From the NCBI RefSeq assembly GCF_000513995.1, contig NZ_AZVB01000010.1:1-64000 (forward strand): DNA of 64,000 bases, written 5' to 3'. Origin of the DNA: Pseudoxanthomonas sp. J35 (GTDB lineage: Bacteria; Pseudomonadota; Gammaproteobacteria; Xanthomonadales; Xanthomonadaceae). Position numbers and translations under genes: made by a program. Positions 43,795 to 52,106 of the stretch are shown here, in pieces. Positions within the stretch are counted from its first letter, which is position 1, and each line of letters begins with the position of its first letter. The notes under the pieces are model-generated. The model was not told the DNA's origin. It did no database searches and saw only the letters and a program-made list of their open reading frames with translations.

Positions 43795-44271
43795 TCAGGC
43801 CAGCGGCGGCTTCGACCACGGCCACCAGCCGCGGCCCGACATCGCGTAGCGGTCGGCCGCGCGTTCGAACGGATTGCGCACCGAGATTCCGCCGCACAGG
43901 AAGTACAGCGGCACGAACAGCGGGCCCAGCAGCATGTACTGGTAGACGTGCGCGCGTTCGTGGTCGCCCAGCCGCACCGGCGGATGCGAACAGCGGCCGG
44001 CGCGGTGCTCGTAGGTGATGCACGAGACGTCCAGGTCCTTGCCGGTGGCGAGGATCACGTTGCCCAGGGTCATCGCCCCGCCCGGCCCCCACGGCCAGCG
44101 CACGAACACAAGCGCGCGGTCGCGGCGGCCCAGGCGCAGGCGCGCACCGGCCGGCATCGCGGCAACGCCGGCGAGCAGCCCGGCGATGCTCCAGGGCAAG
44201 GCCCAGAGGATGCCCAGCAGCATCCCGGTGGCGCGCAGCCAGGCCGGCAACGCCCGGGTACCGGTGCTCAA
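43795..44271 (-). CDS. Membrane protein with HExxH-like motif, possible minimal metallopeptidase
   Basis: 158 aa from a TTG start at 44271 that overlaps the pspC-like stop (TTGA); a longer frame from 44298 is possible. One or two N-terminal membrane helices (LLGILWALPWSIAGLLAGVAA) precede a soluble part with LGDHERAHVYQYMLLGPLFVPLYFL and then NPFERAADRYA. HERAH has the HExxH form and the later Glu could be the third zinc ligand of a gluzincin. No family is recognised. It is coupled to the PspC-domain gene, suggesting an envelope role. Confidence 0.72.
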   Translation of the reverse strand: MSTGTRALPAWLRATGMLLGILWALPWSIAGLLAGVAAMPAGARLRLGRRDRALVFVRWPWGPGGAMTLGNVILATGKDLDVSCITYEHRAGRCSHPPVRLGDHERAHVYQYMLLGPLFVPLYFLCGGISVRNPFERAADRYAMSGRGWWPWSKPPLA

Positions 44272-44477
44272 TCGGCTTCGTTCGGGATCAGCAGCCACAG
44301 CAGCAGGTAGACGAGGATGCCGGGGAAGGCCGCCGACAGCACCGACACGACCACGTAGATGATCCGCAGCCAGGTGGAACTCCAGCCGTAGCGGTGGGCG
44401 ATGCCGCCCATCACGCCTGCGATCATGCGGTCGTTGAGCGAGCGGGAAAGGCCGGTGGTGGGATTGCTGGCATTCAT
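44268..44477 (-). CDS. PspC-domain membrane protein
   Basis: 69 aa. The PspC domain covers nearly all of it: SLNDRMIAGVMGGIAHRYGWSSTWLRIIYVV, a glycine-rich cytoplasmic part and a C-terminal membrane helix ending LLWLLIPNEAD. AAGGAG lies 7 bp before ATG 44477. PspC proteins take part in envelope stress responses, but this short form lacks the leucine-zipper half of E. coli PspC, so a specific role is not assigned. Confidence 0.88.
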   Translation of the reverse strand: MNASNPTTGLSRSLNDRMIAGVMGGIAHRYGWSSTWLRIIYVVVSVLSAAFPGILVYLLLWLLIPNEAD

Positions 44478-44511
44478 GCGCTGGCTCCTTGTAGGGGCTG
44501 GCACGGCCAGT

Positions 44512-44907
44512 CTAGCGCGGTGGCGTAGCCGGCTGGTGATCCTGGCGCAGCTCGCGCAGCTGCGCGCGGAACCAGTCGCCGGCGTCGCGTTCGGGTTGGC
44601 CGGCGCAGGCGACCTTGTAGGGACGGCCGGTGAGGCTGCTGCGGCTGGCGGCGCGCCCGATGAACGCCTCGGCGTCGCCGGACATGCCGCGGCGGCGGGC
44701 CCAGTCGTACTTGCGCTGCAGGTGGGACTGCGCCTCGTCCGCCTCGTGCCAGCGGCCGTTGCGCTGGAAGCGGCAGGCGGAATCGCCGATGCGCGCGATC
44801 AGGGCCTGGATCTCGGCAGCGGCGACGTCGGTGCCCTGCCCGCCCGCGCTTGCGGGGGCCAGCAGGGCCAGCAGGAGCAAGGCGTGGTCGCGACGCATGC
44901 GGGACAT
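44512..44907 (-). CDS. DUF5329 / YfeK-like periplasmic protein
   Basis: 131 aa from ATG 44907. A signal peptide (LLLLALLAPASAGG) leads to EIQALIARIGDSACRFQRNGRWHEADEAQSHLQRKYDWARRRG and AEAFIGRAASRSSLTGRPYKVAC, the conserved core of YfeK-like DUF5329 proteins with two Cys that may form a disulphide. Function unknown. Start at 44907 is chosen so that the GTAG palindrome at 44925 stays outside the gene. Confidence 0.8.
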   Translation of the reverse strand: MSRMRRDHALLLLALLAPASAGGQGTDVAAAEIQALIARIGDSACRFQRNGRWHEADEAQSHLQRKYDWARRRGMSGDAEAFIGRAASRSSLTGRPYKVACAGQPERDAGDWFRAQLRELRQDHQPATPPR

Positions 44908-44924
44908 GGTACGGCCCAGAACCT

Positions 44925-45000
44925 GTAGAGCGGGCTTGCGCCGCTGCTTCTTCGACACGTTGGGGAATCAGGCCGGGGAGTCGGGCGAGCCCGACTCTAC
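44925..45000. repeat. Inverted pair of SMAG-type GTAG palindromes
   Basis: GTAGAGCGGGCTTGCGCCGCTGC faces GGAGTCGGGCGAGCCCGACT and CTAC. It fills the gap between the phaC stop and the YfeK-like gene. Confidence 0.78.
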
Positions 45001-45012
45001 AGGGCGAGCGGG

Positions 45013-46080
45013 TCAGCGGGCGGCGAGCCAGCGGTGGATGGTGCCCGGCACCTCGCGCTGGGCGCGGCCGGACACGTAGATGCCGATATGGCCGCCCTTG
45101 AAGCCCAGCTCGGTGTAATCATCGCTGCCGACCAGGCTGGCCAGCGCCCGCGACGCCGCCGGCGGCACCAGGTGGTCCTGCTCGGCATAGATGTTCAGCA
45201 CCGGCATGTCGACGAAGCCCAGGTCGACCTTCTGCCCGCCGATGCGGGCGGTGCCGTTGACGAAGGCATTGCCCTGGTAGAACTGCTTGATGAAGTCGCG
45301 GAACGCCTCGCCGGCCTGGTCGGGCGAATCGAAGATCCACTTCTCCATGCGCAGGAAATCCTCCAGCGCCTTCGGATTCCCGAAGGTGTCGACCATGCCC
45401 ACGTACTTCTGCAGGTTCAGCCGGAACGGCTTGAGCATCAGGTAGCTGGCGTTCATCAGGTCGGCCGGGATGTTGCCCAGCGCGTCGACGAACAGGTCCA
45501 CGTCCAGGTCGCGCACCCAGCCGGACAGCATGTTGTCCGGGGTCTGGAAGTCGACCGGGGTGACCATGGTGACCAGGTTGCGCACCTTTTCCGGGTGCAG
45601 CGCCGAGTAACACAGCGAGAACGAACCGCCCTGGCACACGCCGAGCAGGTTGATCGGGCCGCCGGAGACCTCGATGAGGTGGTCGACCGCACCGTCGATG
45701 AAGCGGTTGATGTAGTCGTCGAGGGTCAGGTAGCGGTCGGAGCGGTCCGGGTAGCCCCAGTCGATCACGTACACGTCCTGGCCCAGCCCCAGCAGGCCCT
45801 TCACCAGCGAGCGGTCGTGCTGCAGGTCGACCATGTACGGCCGGTTGACCAGCGCATACACGATCAGCAGCGGCGGGCCTTTTGCCCGGGTCGTGCCCTC
45901 GCCCACGAAGCGGTACAGCACGGCCTTGCCGTCGCGCCAGACTTCCTCGCGCTCGCTGGCGCCGTAGTCCACATCGGCCACCTCGCCGAGCACGCGCACG
46001 CCGTCGGCCAGGTGCTTCTGGAACTCCCAGGCCTCGCGGGCCAGGTCCAGCGGGTCGAACTGCAGCGGGCCGGGACTCAT
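45013..46080 (-). CDS. phaC: Class III polyhydroxyalkanoate synthase subunit PhaC
   Basis: 355 aa. It polymerises (R)-3-hydroxybutyryl-CoA into PHB. The lipase-like box GVCQGG places the nucleophile at Cys149; Asp302 (AEQDH) and His331 (KGGHIGIYVS) complete the triad, at exactly the positions of the Allochromatium vinosum enzyme. The short length and PhaE partner define class III. ATG overlaps the phaE stop by 4 bp. Confidence 0.96.
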   Translation of the reverse strand: MSPGPLQFDPLDLAREAWEFQKHLADGVRVLGEVADVDYGASEREEVWRDGKAVLYRFVGEGTTRAKGPPLLIVYALVNRPYMVDLQHDRSLVKGLLGLGQDVYVIDWGYPDRSDRYLTLDDYINRFIDGAVDHLIEVSGGPINLLGVCQGGSFSLCYSALHPEKVRNLVTMVTPVDFQTPDNMLSGWVRDLDVDLFVDALGNIPADLMNASYLMLKPFRLNLQKYVGMVDTFGNPKALEDFLRMEKWIFDSPDQAGEAFRDFIKQFYQGNAFVNGTARIGGQKVDLGFVDMPVLNIYAEQDHLVPPAASRALASLVGSDDYTELGFKGGHIGIYVSGRAQREVPGTIHRWLAAR

Positions 46081-47618
46081 CGGTTACCTCCGCGCTTGCC
46101 GGTGGAGGTGCCCGCCAGGTTGCGGCTGACCCAGTCCTTGATCGAGACGACCTTGGCCGCGGGCGCGGCTTCAGCGGCGGCGCGCCGGGCCGGCTTGCCG
46201 GCGGTCTTGCGGGTGGCCGGAGCAGTTGCCGCCGGCTTGGCGCTGGCCGTGCCGCGCGAAGCGGCGGCCGTCGCGCGCTGGCCCGCGGCCTTGCCCATCG
46301 CGGCCTTGGCGGGTGCGGGTCTGGCCGGGCGCGCAGTCGTGGCGGCGCCCGCCTTCGGTCGCTGCACCGCCTTGCGTGCGGCCTGCTTCGCCACTGCCTG
46401 GCGGGTAGCGGCGCGCGTTTCCGTCGCGGCGGCCTGTGCCTTCGTCGTGGCCTTTGCCGCAGCCTGGGACGTTCGAGCGGGCCTCGGTTTCGCCGGCGCG
46501 GCCTTGGCCAGGGCCTTCAGCGATGCGCCAGCGGCGACGGCCGCCGAAACCGCGCGCTTGGCTGTCGCCTTCTTCGCGACCGTCGCGGCTTTCCGCGTCT
46601 TGCCGGGGGCTCGGGCCTTGCGCGCGCCCGCACTTGCCGTGGCGGGCTTCGCCTCCGCAACGGCAGGCGTTGCCGGTTCCTTCGCCGCCGCTCTCGCCGG
46701 TGCCTGCGGACGCGTGGGCTTCGCGGCCGGTGCCGCGGCCTTTGCCGGTTGCGACGCCTGCGCGCCCGGCTTTGCCGCCGCCCGTCGCGCCGCATGCAGC
46801 GCGCGCTCCAGGTCGGCGACCTTGCGCGCCAAGGCGTCCACTTCGGTGCGGCCGGGCAGGCCCAGCAGGCTGGCGAACTGCTCGGCCTCGCGCTGCAGGC
46901 CAATGCGCAGCCGCATCAGCGCATTGGTCATCCCGCCATAGGCGCGGCGGTATTCGTCCGACAGCGCCAGCTCGGCCCAGGCTTCCTCGGCCGCATCGAT
47001 CCACAGGTCGAACAGCGCCCGCGCCGATTCCAGGGTGCGGCCGTTCTTCTCGCAGTCCTCGAGCATCCGCTCGAAGCGCGCGAACGCCTCCTCCCCCACC
47101 TTCGACAGCAGCGCGTTGAACGCGTCGTTGCGCTCTTCCCACTCCTGCCAGGCCAGGGCCAGCGCCTGCAGGCGCTCCTGGTGCTCGCGCGCCGGGCCGA
47201 AGGTGGGCCGCTGCAGCCACTCGGCGTTCTGCTGGCGCAGCGGCCGCAGCAGCGCCTCCAGCATCGGCCGCACCTGCTCGATCCAGTGCCCGCCGGCGAG
47301 GCCGCCGTGCATCGCCCGCAGCGTCGCCACGAACGGTTCGGTGCCCTCGCCGCCCATCAGGGTGCGCCACGCCGCGGCCACGTCCGCGGCACTGCCGCCG
47401 CCGCTGAAATCCGAGGCCAGGCGCTGCATGCGCTGGTACCAGTCGAAGGCGGTCGGATCGAGGCTGCCGAGGCCGGCCGGCATCGCCGCGCCCGCCCCCC
47501 CCAGTCCCCAGCCGTCGAAGGTGCCGCTGCGGCCAAGCAGCTCGTTCCAGGTGTTCCAGTACTGCCGGGCCAGCGATTCGAAGTCGCCCTGGAAAGGTGG
47601 GAACGGTGCGTTGGCCAT
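46077..47618 (-). CDS. phaE: Class III PHA synthase subunit PhaE with histone-like Lys/Ala tail
   Basis: 513 aa, longer than the roughly 350-aa classic PhaE. Residues 1-280 are the PhaE domain (FESLARQYWNTWNELLGR, LALSDEYRRAYGGMTNALMRLRIGLQREAE). From about 285 to 490 runs an Ala/Lys/Pro/Arg-rich low-complexity region with repeated AKA, KPA and RKA words, like the H1-type tails of PhaF and AlgP. The last 25 residues (VVSIKDWVSRNLAG) are less biased. The tail may bind DNA and tie granules to the nucleoid; this is inferred. It forms the active synthase with PhaC. Confidence 0.92.
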   Translation of the reverse strand: MANAPFPPFQGDFESLARQYWNTWNELLGRSGTFDGWGLGGAGAAMPAGLGSLDPTAFDWYQRMQRLASDFSGGGSAADVAAAWRTLMGGEGTEPFVATLRAMHGGLAGGHWIEQVRPMLEALLRPLRQQNAEWLQRPTFGPAREHQERLQALALAWQEWEERNDAFNALLSKVGEEAFARFERMLEDCEKNGRTLESARALFDLWIDAAEEAWAELALSDEYRRAYGGMTNALMRLRIGLQREAEQFASLLGLPGRTEVDALARKVADLERALHAARRAAAKPGAQASQPAKAAAPAAKPTRPQAPARAAAKEPATPAVAEAKPATASAGARKARAPGKTRKAATVAKKATAKRAVSAAVAAGASLKALAKAAPAKPRPARTSQAAAKATTKAQAAATETRAATRQAVAKQAARKAVQRPKAGAATTARPARPAPAKAAMGKAAGQRATAAASRGTASAKPAATAPATRKTAGKPARRAAAEAAPAAKVVSIKDWVSRNLAGTSTGKRGGNR

Positions 47619-47675
47619 GGACCCTCCGGTATGCCCGCTCGATTCTAGCGCCGCCGGACGGTACGCGGGGCCGCG

Positions 47676-48302
47676 TCAGGGCTTGGGAATGCGCAGGGTC
47701 TTGCTGATCATCAGCGAGCCGGACAGGGCGAACATCAGCACCAGCGGGTGCAGCTGCCAGGGGCCCAGGTGCCAGCGCCCGCCCCACAATTCCGCGCCGA
47801 TGTTGCCGGTGGCCGCGGCGATGGCCAGCACCACCACCAGCAGCAGGCTGGTCGGGATCGGCGTGCCTTCGAAGAACCTGACCTTGTCGCCGCCGCCGGA
47901 CAGCTGCTCGGCGGTGACGTTGTAACGGGCCAGGCGGCTCACCCCGCAGCAGACGAAGTACGACAGCACCAGCCAGTCCCAGCCGCCCTGCATGCCGCAG
48001 GCATAGGCCAGCGCGGCCGGGGCCACGCCGAAGGAGATCACGTCGGCCAGCGAGTCCAGCTCGCGGCCCAGCGTCGAGGCGGATTTGCGCCAGCGGGCCA
48101 CGCGCCCGTCCAGCGCGTCGAAGACAAAGGCCAGCGGCACCAGGGCCATGCCCAGCAGCAGGTCGCGCACGTGCCCGTCCTGCAGGAAGCGCATCGCCGC
48201 GAATACCGCGCCGGTGCCGCAGAAGGCATTGGCCAGGGTGAACCAGTCGGCGAGCCGGAACTCGCGCAGCATCGAGAAGTGACGGCTCATGCGGTCGGCC
48301 AT
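47676..48302 (-). CDS. pssA: CDP-diacylglycerol-serine O-phosphatidyltransferase-like protein
   Basis: 208 aa with several membrane helices. The CDP-alcohol phosphatidyltransferase motif is complete: DALDGRVARWRKSASTLGRELDSLAD (DGxxAR, then GxxxDxxxD). GVAPAALAYACG and CCGVSRLARYNV suit the PssA branch. It would make phosphatidylserine, the precursor of phosphatidylethanolamine. Start ATG 48302; ATG 48290 is also possible. No functional link to the PHB genes is obvious. Confidence 0.85.
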   Translation of the reverse strand: MADRMSRHFSMLREFRLADWFTLANAFCGTGAVFAAMRFLQDGHVRDLLLGMALVPLAFVFDALDGRVARWRKSASTLGRELDSLADVISFGVAPAALAYACGMQGGWDWLVLSYFVCCGVSRLARYNVTAEQLSGGGDKVRFFEGTPIPTSLLLVVVLAIAAATGNIGAELWGGRWHLGPWQLHPLVLMFALSGSLMISKTLRIPKP

Positions 48303-48428
48303 GGTCGGGAGCCGACAGCATAACGGACCGCGGGTGTACGCATGGTGGCGGGGCCGGCTGCGCATGGCAGGACCCGAGGGCGGATGCGGGAACGCCGCCC
48401 CCCCCAGCGGGCCGGCGTCCCGGGCCAA

Positions 48429-50264
48429 TCAGCGCGGCAACGCCAGCTGGCCCGCCTCCACCGCCCCGGCGCCACGGCCGCGGGCTTCGATCACCGCGTC
48501 GGCCGGCAGCGCGGCCTTGCCATCGAGGTAGGCGTCGACACGGTCCAGCGCCGCGTACACGAAGGGCAGCATCGGCGCGTAGCGCGCGCCGTAGGCCGGG
48601 AAGGCCAGGAAGGCGTCGAAGTGCTCGCCATTGCGTACCTGCCAGTAGCGCACCTGGTCGCGGCCGGCGGCGCGGGCGGCGGCCACGTACGGCGCGCTGG
48701 TGAACGCCGGCGGCACCAGGCCGTCGTCGGTGCCGTGCACCACCAGCACCGGCAGGCCGGCGCGCGGCATCGCGGCGCGGGTCTCGGCGATGCCGGCGCG
48801 GACCTTGTCGGCGTCGGCGCCCTGCCCCGTGTAGAGGTCGCGCAGGCACTGCAGGCCCGGCAGGGTGAAGTCCGGCGGCGCCAGCTTCGTGTCGACGATG
48901 CCCACGCCATTGCCCGGCGGGATGCCGGCGGCGTCGGCCCACCACACGTTGCGTTCGTCGGCCGTGGCCGCGCGGGGGGTGAAGTCCGGGTTCTGCGCGG
49001 AGAAGGCGTAGCCGCACGGATGCGCGCCGATGCCGTAGCGGCCGTAGGCCGAGGCGTAGGTCACCACTACCGAGCGCCACAGGTCGAAGCCGACCGACAG
49101 CGCGCCGGCCTGCAGCGCCTCGTCGGTCCAGCCCTTCGCCCGCATCTGCGCGTAGGCCGAACGCGCCTGCGCGGCCACGTCGTCGCCTTCGACCAGGCCG
49201 GCCGCGCGCAACGTCGCGCAGCGGCCCTGCCACAGCGGTTCGACCTGGGCACGCAGCGGCGGTTGCGGCAGGCTCGCGGCCGGCAGCTGCAGCAGCGCGC
49301 ACGGCATCAGCAGCGCCGCCTCGGTGGAGAAGTCGTACAGCGGGCGGCTGCCATGGCCTTCCACGTACACGTTCGGCTCGCCGGCGACCACCGCGTCCAG
49401 CCACTCGCCTTCCAGCTCGGCCGCGCGCAGCACCGCGCCGCCGCCGTTGGAGATCCCGGCGGCGATGATCCGGGTGTTGTCGAAGGTGAACGGCGCCGCC
49501 TGCGGGAAGGCCTCGCCCAGCGCCGACAGCGCGAACTCGGCGGCCTGCTTCACGTGGCGGCCCCAGTCGGCCTCCGGGTTGTCCTGCGAGTGGGCGTGCT
49601 TGAAGGCCACACCCTTCGCGCCCTCGGGGACTTCCGGGGCGAACGCCAGGTCGGTGTCCTTGCCCAGCTGGCCGGTGGTGCCGTCCAGGCGCACGCCGGT
49701 GCCGGCGTCGAGGTCGACGTAGTCGCTGCCGGCGCCCTTGTCGGTATAGGCCACCGCGCAGCCGCGCGGCAGCGCCCACGGCGCGGCCACCGCGATGGCG
49801 CCGTACACGCCGCGCGAGCCGGAGGCCGGGGCCACCACCACGCAGCGCCTGGCCAGGTCGAACGCGTCGGGCACCTGCACCAGCACGCGGTGCGGCTGCT
49901 TCGCGCCCGGTACCGTCGCCAGCGCCGAGTACTCGCGGCCCGGCACGCTGGCCACGCTGCCGTACAGCGAGCCGAAGCCGCCGGTCGGCGACAGGTCGGC
50001 GATGCCGCGCCAGCTGCTCCAGATCGCGCGGCGGCGCAGTTCGTCGGCAGTGGGGTTGGTGGCGTCGGCGAAGGCCGGCGGCACCATCGCGCGCAGGCCG
50101 TCCAGGCCCAGGCCGGCGGTGAGCAGGTCGTCGCTGCCGCGGTGTTCGGTGACGCGTTGGGGTTCGATCATGGGGGCGGCGGCCTGGCGGGTCGGCGTGC
50201 CGCTGCTGCAGGCGGAAAGCAGGCAGGCGCCGAGAAAGGCGGTGAGAACGGAAGAACGGGGCAT
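48429..50264 (-). CDS. 3-hydroxybutyrate oligomer hydrolase
   Basis: 611 aa. ATG 50264 gives a signal peptide with lipobox LLSAC, so it is probably an outer-membrane or periplasmic lipoprotein; ATG 50279 is an alternative. The protein matches the D-(-)-3-hydroxybutyrate oligomer hydrolase family: VVVAPASGSRGVYGAI, the Ser motif IIAAGISNGGGAVL, FDLWRSVVVTYASAYGRYGIG and VVHGTDDGLVPP with NGEHFDAFL supplying the acid and His. It cleaves 3HB dimers and oligomers to monomer. It diverges from bdhA across 136 bp. Confidence 0.9.
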   Translation of the reverse strand: MPRSSVLTAFLGACLLSACSSGTPTRQAAAPMIEPQRVTEHRGSDDLLTAGLGLDGLRAMVPPAFADATNPTADELRRRAIWSSWRGIADLSPTGGFGSLYGSVASVPGREYSALATVPGAKQPHRVLVQVPDAFDLARRCVVVAPASGSRGVYGAIAVAAPWALPRGCAVAYTDKGAGSDYVDLDAGTGVRLDGTTGQLGKDTDLAFAPEVPEGAKGVAFKHAHSQDNPEADWGRHVKQAAEFALSALGEAFPQAAPFTFDNTRIIAAGISNGGGAVLRAAELEGEWLDAVVAGEPNVYVEGHGSRPLYDFSTEAALLMPCALLQLPAASLPQPPLRAQVEPLWQGRCATLRAAGLVEGDDVAAQARSAYAQMRAKGWTDEALQAGALSVGFDLWRSVVVTYASAYGRYGIGAHPCGYAFSAQNPDFTPRAATADERNVWWADAAGIPPGNGVGIVDTKLAPPDFTLPGLQCLRDLYTGQGADADKVRAGIAETRAAMPRAGLPVLVVHGTDDGLVPPAFTSAPYVAAARAAGRDQVRYWQVRNGEHFDAFLAFPAYGARYAPMLPFVYAALDRVDAYLDGKAALPADAVIEARGRGAGAVEAGQLALPR

Positions 50265-50319
50265 GTCGGGACCCGGCATGAGGGATGCTGCCACGCTACC
50301 GGCGGCGGCCCTCCGGCCG

Positions 50320-50336
50320 CATCGTACTTTGGTACC
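50320..50336 (+). promoter_or_regulatory. Candidate activator site upstream of bdhA
   Basis: GCATCGTACTTTGGTAC lies 64 bp before the bdhA ATG. The same 17 bp with two changes lies 67 bp before the GntP-type permease gene (58501-58517). A possible -10, TAAGCT, is at 50360-50365. The local GTACTTTGGTAC is a repeat of GTAC at 8-bp spacing, a form that dimeric LuxR-type regulators can bind. Confidence 0.55.
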
Positions 50337-50400
50337 ACGCCGGTGCCGGGAGGGCTTGCTAAGCTGCCCGGCGACTTTCCAACGCTTCCCGGTAACCCCC

Positions 50401-51159
50401 ATGCGCAGCATCCTCATCACCGGCGCCGCCAGCGGCATCGGCGCGGGCATCGCCCACGAACTGGCCGCCGCCGGCCACCACGTCATCGTCAGCGACCTGT
50501 CGCTCGACGGCGCCGAAGCGGTCGCCGCCGACATCCGTGGCAAGGGCGGCTCGGCCGAGGCCGTGGCCCTGGACGTCACCTCCGACGAGAGCGTGGCCGC
50601 GGCCCTGGCCGCCATCTCCCGCCCGGTCGAGGTGCTGGTCAACAACGCCGGCCTGCAGCACGTCTCGCCGCTGGAGGAATTCCCGATCGCCAGGTGGGAC
50701 TTCCTGGTGCAGGTGATGCTGACCGGCGTGGCCCGCCTGACCCGCGCCGTGCTGCCGGGCATGCGCGAGCGCGGCTTCGGCCGCATCGTCAACATCGGCA
50801 GCATCCACGCGCTGGTCGCCAGCCCGTACAAGAGCGCCTACGTCGCCGCCAAGCACGGCCTGGTCGGCTTCTCCAAGGTGATCGCGCTGGAGACGGCCGA
50901 TACCGACATCACCATCAATACGGTGTGCCCCAGCTACGTGAAGACCCCGCTGGTCGACAAGCAGATCGCCGACCAGGCGCGGACCCGCGGCATCAGCGAG
51001 TCCGACGTGGTCAGCCAGGTCATGCTCAAGCCGATGCCCAAGGGCGTGTTCATCGAGATGGACGAACTGGCCGGCACCACCACCTTCCTGATCTCGCACG
51101 CCGCGCGCAACATGACCGGGCAGACCCTGGTGCTGGACGGCGGCTGGACGGTGCAGTGA
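50401..51159 (+). CDS. bdhA: D-beta-hydroxybutyrate dehydrogenase
   Basis: 252 aa, short-chain dehydrogenase. NAD site TGAASGIGAGIA, then VNNAGLQHVSPLEEFP, catalytic SIHALVASPYKSAYVAAKHG (Ser, Tyr, Lys) and the substrate-loop VCPSYVKTPLVDKQI typical of 3-hydroxybutyrate dehydrogenases. It oxidises (R)-3-hydroxybutyrate to acetoacetate with NAD. Only 4 bp separate it from the response-regulator gene, so they are co-transcribed. Confidence 0.95.
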   Translation: MRSILITGAASGIGAGIAHELAAAGHHVIVSDLSLDGAEAVAADIRGKGGSAEAVALDVTSDESVAAALAAISRPVEVLVNNAGLQHVSPLEEFPIARWDFLVQVMLTGVARLTRAVLPGMRERGFGRIVNIGSIHALVASPYKSAYVAAKHGLVGFSKVIALETADTDITINTVCPSYVKTPLVDKQIADQARTRGISESDVVSQVMLKPMPKGVFIEMDELAGTTTFLISHAARNMTGQTLVLDGGWTVQ

Positions 51160-51163
51160 GCCC

Positions 51164-51829
51164 GTGCCTACCCTGCTGATCGCCGACGACCATCCGCTGT
51201 TCCGCGCCGCGCTGCGCGGCGCGGCGGCCGGCGCCGTGGCCCAGCTGCAGGTGCTGGAGGCCGAATCGCTGGACGGGGTGCTGGCCACGCTGGAAGCGCA
51301 TCCGGACGTGGACCTGGTCCTGCTCGACCTGCACATGCCCGGCAACCACGGCCTGGCCGGGCTGGCCGCGATCCGCGCACAGTTCCCGGCGGTGGCGGTG
51401 GTGGTGGTCTCGGCCAACGACGATCCGCGCGTGGTGCGCCGCGCGCTCGACCACGGCGCCGCCGGCTACCTGCCCAAGAGTTCCGGCCTGGACGAACTGC
51501 GCGAGGCGATCCGCAGCGTCCTGGCCTGCGAGCAGTGGCTGCCGCCGTCGCTGCGCGCGGCGGTGGCGCGCGCGCAGTCCTCGCACCAGGACACCGAGCT
51601 GGCCGCGCGCCTGGCCAGCCTGTCGCCGCAGCAGTTCCGGGTGCTGAGCCTGGTCGCCCAGGGCCTGCTCAACAAGCAGATCGCCGACCGCCTGGACGTG
51701 CAGGAACGCACGGTCAAGGCGCACCTGTCCGCCATCTTCGAGCGCCTGGGCGTGCGCAACCGCACCCAGGCCGGCGTGGTCCTGCGCGAGCTCGAGCTCA
51801 GCGACCCGAGCCGCCAGATCGAAGGCTGA
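51164..51829 (+). CDS. LuxR-family response regulator, CrbR/ErdR/AgmR-like
   Basis: 221 aa from GTG 51164. The receiver domain (1-120) has IADDHPLFRAAL, the phospho-Asp in LVLLDLHMPG, and the Lys of YLPKSS. The C-terminal LuxR HTH is LSPQQFRVLSLVAQGLLNKQIADRLDVQERTVKAHLSAIFERLG. The pairing with the SSS-type hybrid kinase at 52715-56059 resembles CrbS-CrbR/ErcS'-ErdR systems that respond to acetate or alcohol-derived carbon. It is in an operon with bdhA, so it may control 3-hydroxybutyrate use. Confidence 0.9.
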   Translation: MPTLLIADDHPLFRAALRGAAAGAVAQLQVLEAESLDGVLATLEAHPDVDLVLLDLHMPGNHGLAGLAAIRAQFPAVAVVVVSANDDPRVVRRALDHGAAGYLPKSSGLDELREAIRSVLACEQWLPPSLRAAVARAQSSHQDTELAARLASLSPQQFRVLSLVAQGLLNKQIADRLDVQERTVKAHLSAIFERLGVRNRTQAGVVLRELELSDPSRQIEG

Positions 51830-51878
51830 GCGCCTTCCGTGGAACCTCCGCGGCGCGCATCGCCGCCGCGGAGACCGC

Positions 51879-52106
51879 TGGTGAAATTTTCGCCAAGCCT
51901 CTTGACGTCCATGCGCCGCAAGGCGTCGCGGCGGTTATCCACATCTTTGTGCGCAACTGATCCACACCCGGTGTGGAAAACCGCGCACCGCCCCTTCCCC
52001 ATGCTGGCGAAATTTTCGCCATCCATCTTGACAGCATTGCCCCGCAAGCCGCCCCGGCGGTTATCCACACGCTTTTCCATCCGCTTTCCACATCCGGTGT
52101 GGACAA
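51879..52106. repeat. 126-bp tandem duplication carrying DnaA boxes and palindromes
   Basis: Three landmarks repeat at exactly 126 bp: an AT-rich palindrome TGGYGAAATTTTCGCCA (51879-51895, 52005-52021), a perfect DnaA box TTATCCACA (51935-51943, 52061-52069) and a palindrome TCCACAYCCGGTGTGGA (51961-51977, 52087-52103). Box-like 9-mers TGATCCACA (51958), TTTTCCACA (minus, 51972-51980), CTTTCCACA (52084) and TTGTCCACA (minus, 52098-52106) extend the palindromes. It fills the gap between two convergent genes. Confidence 0.85.
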
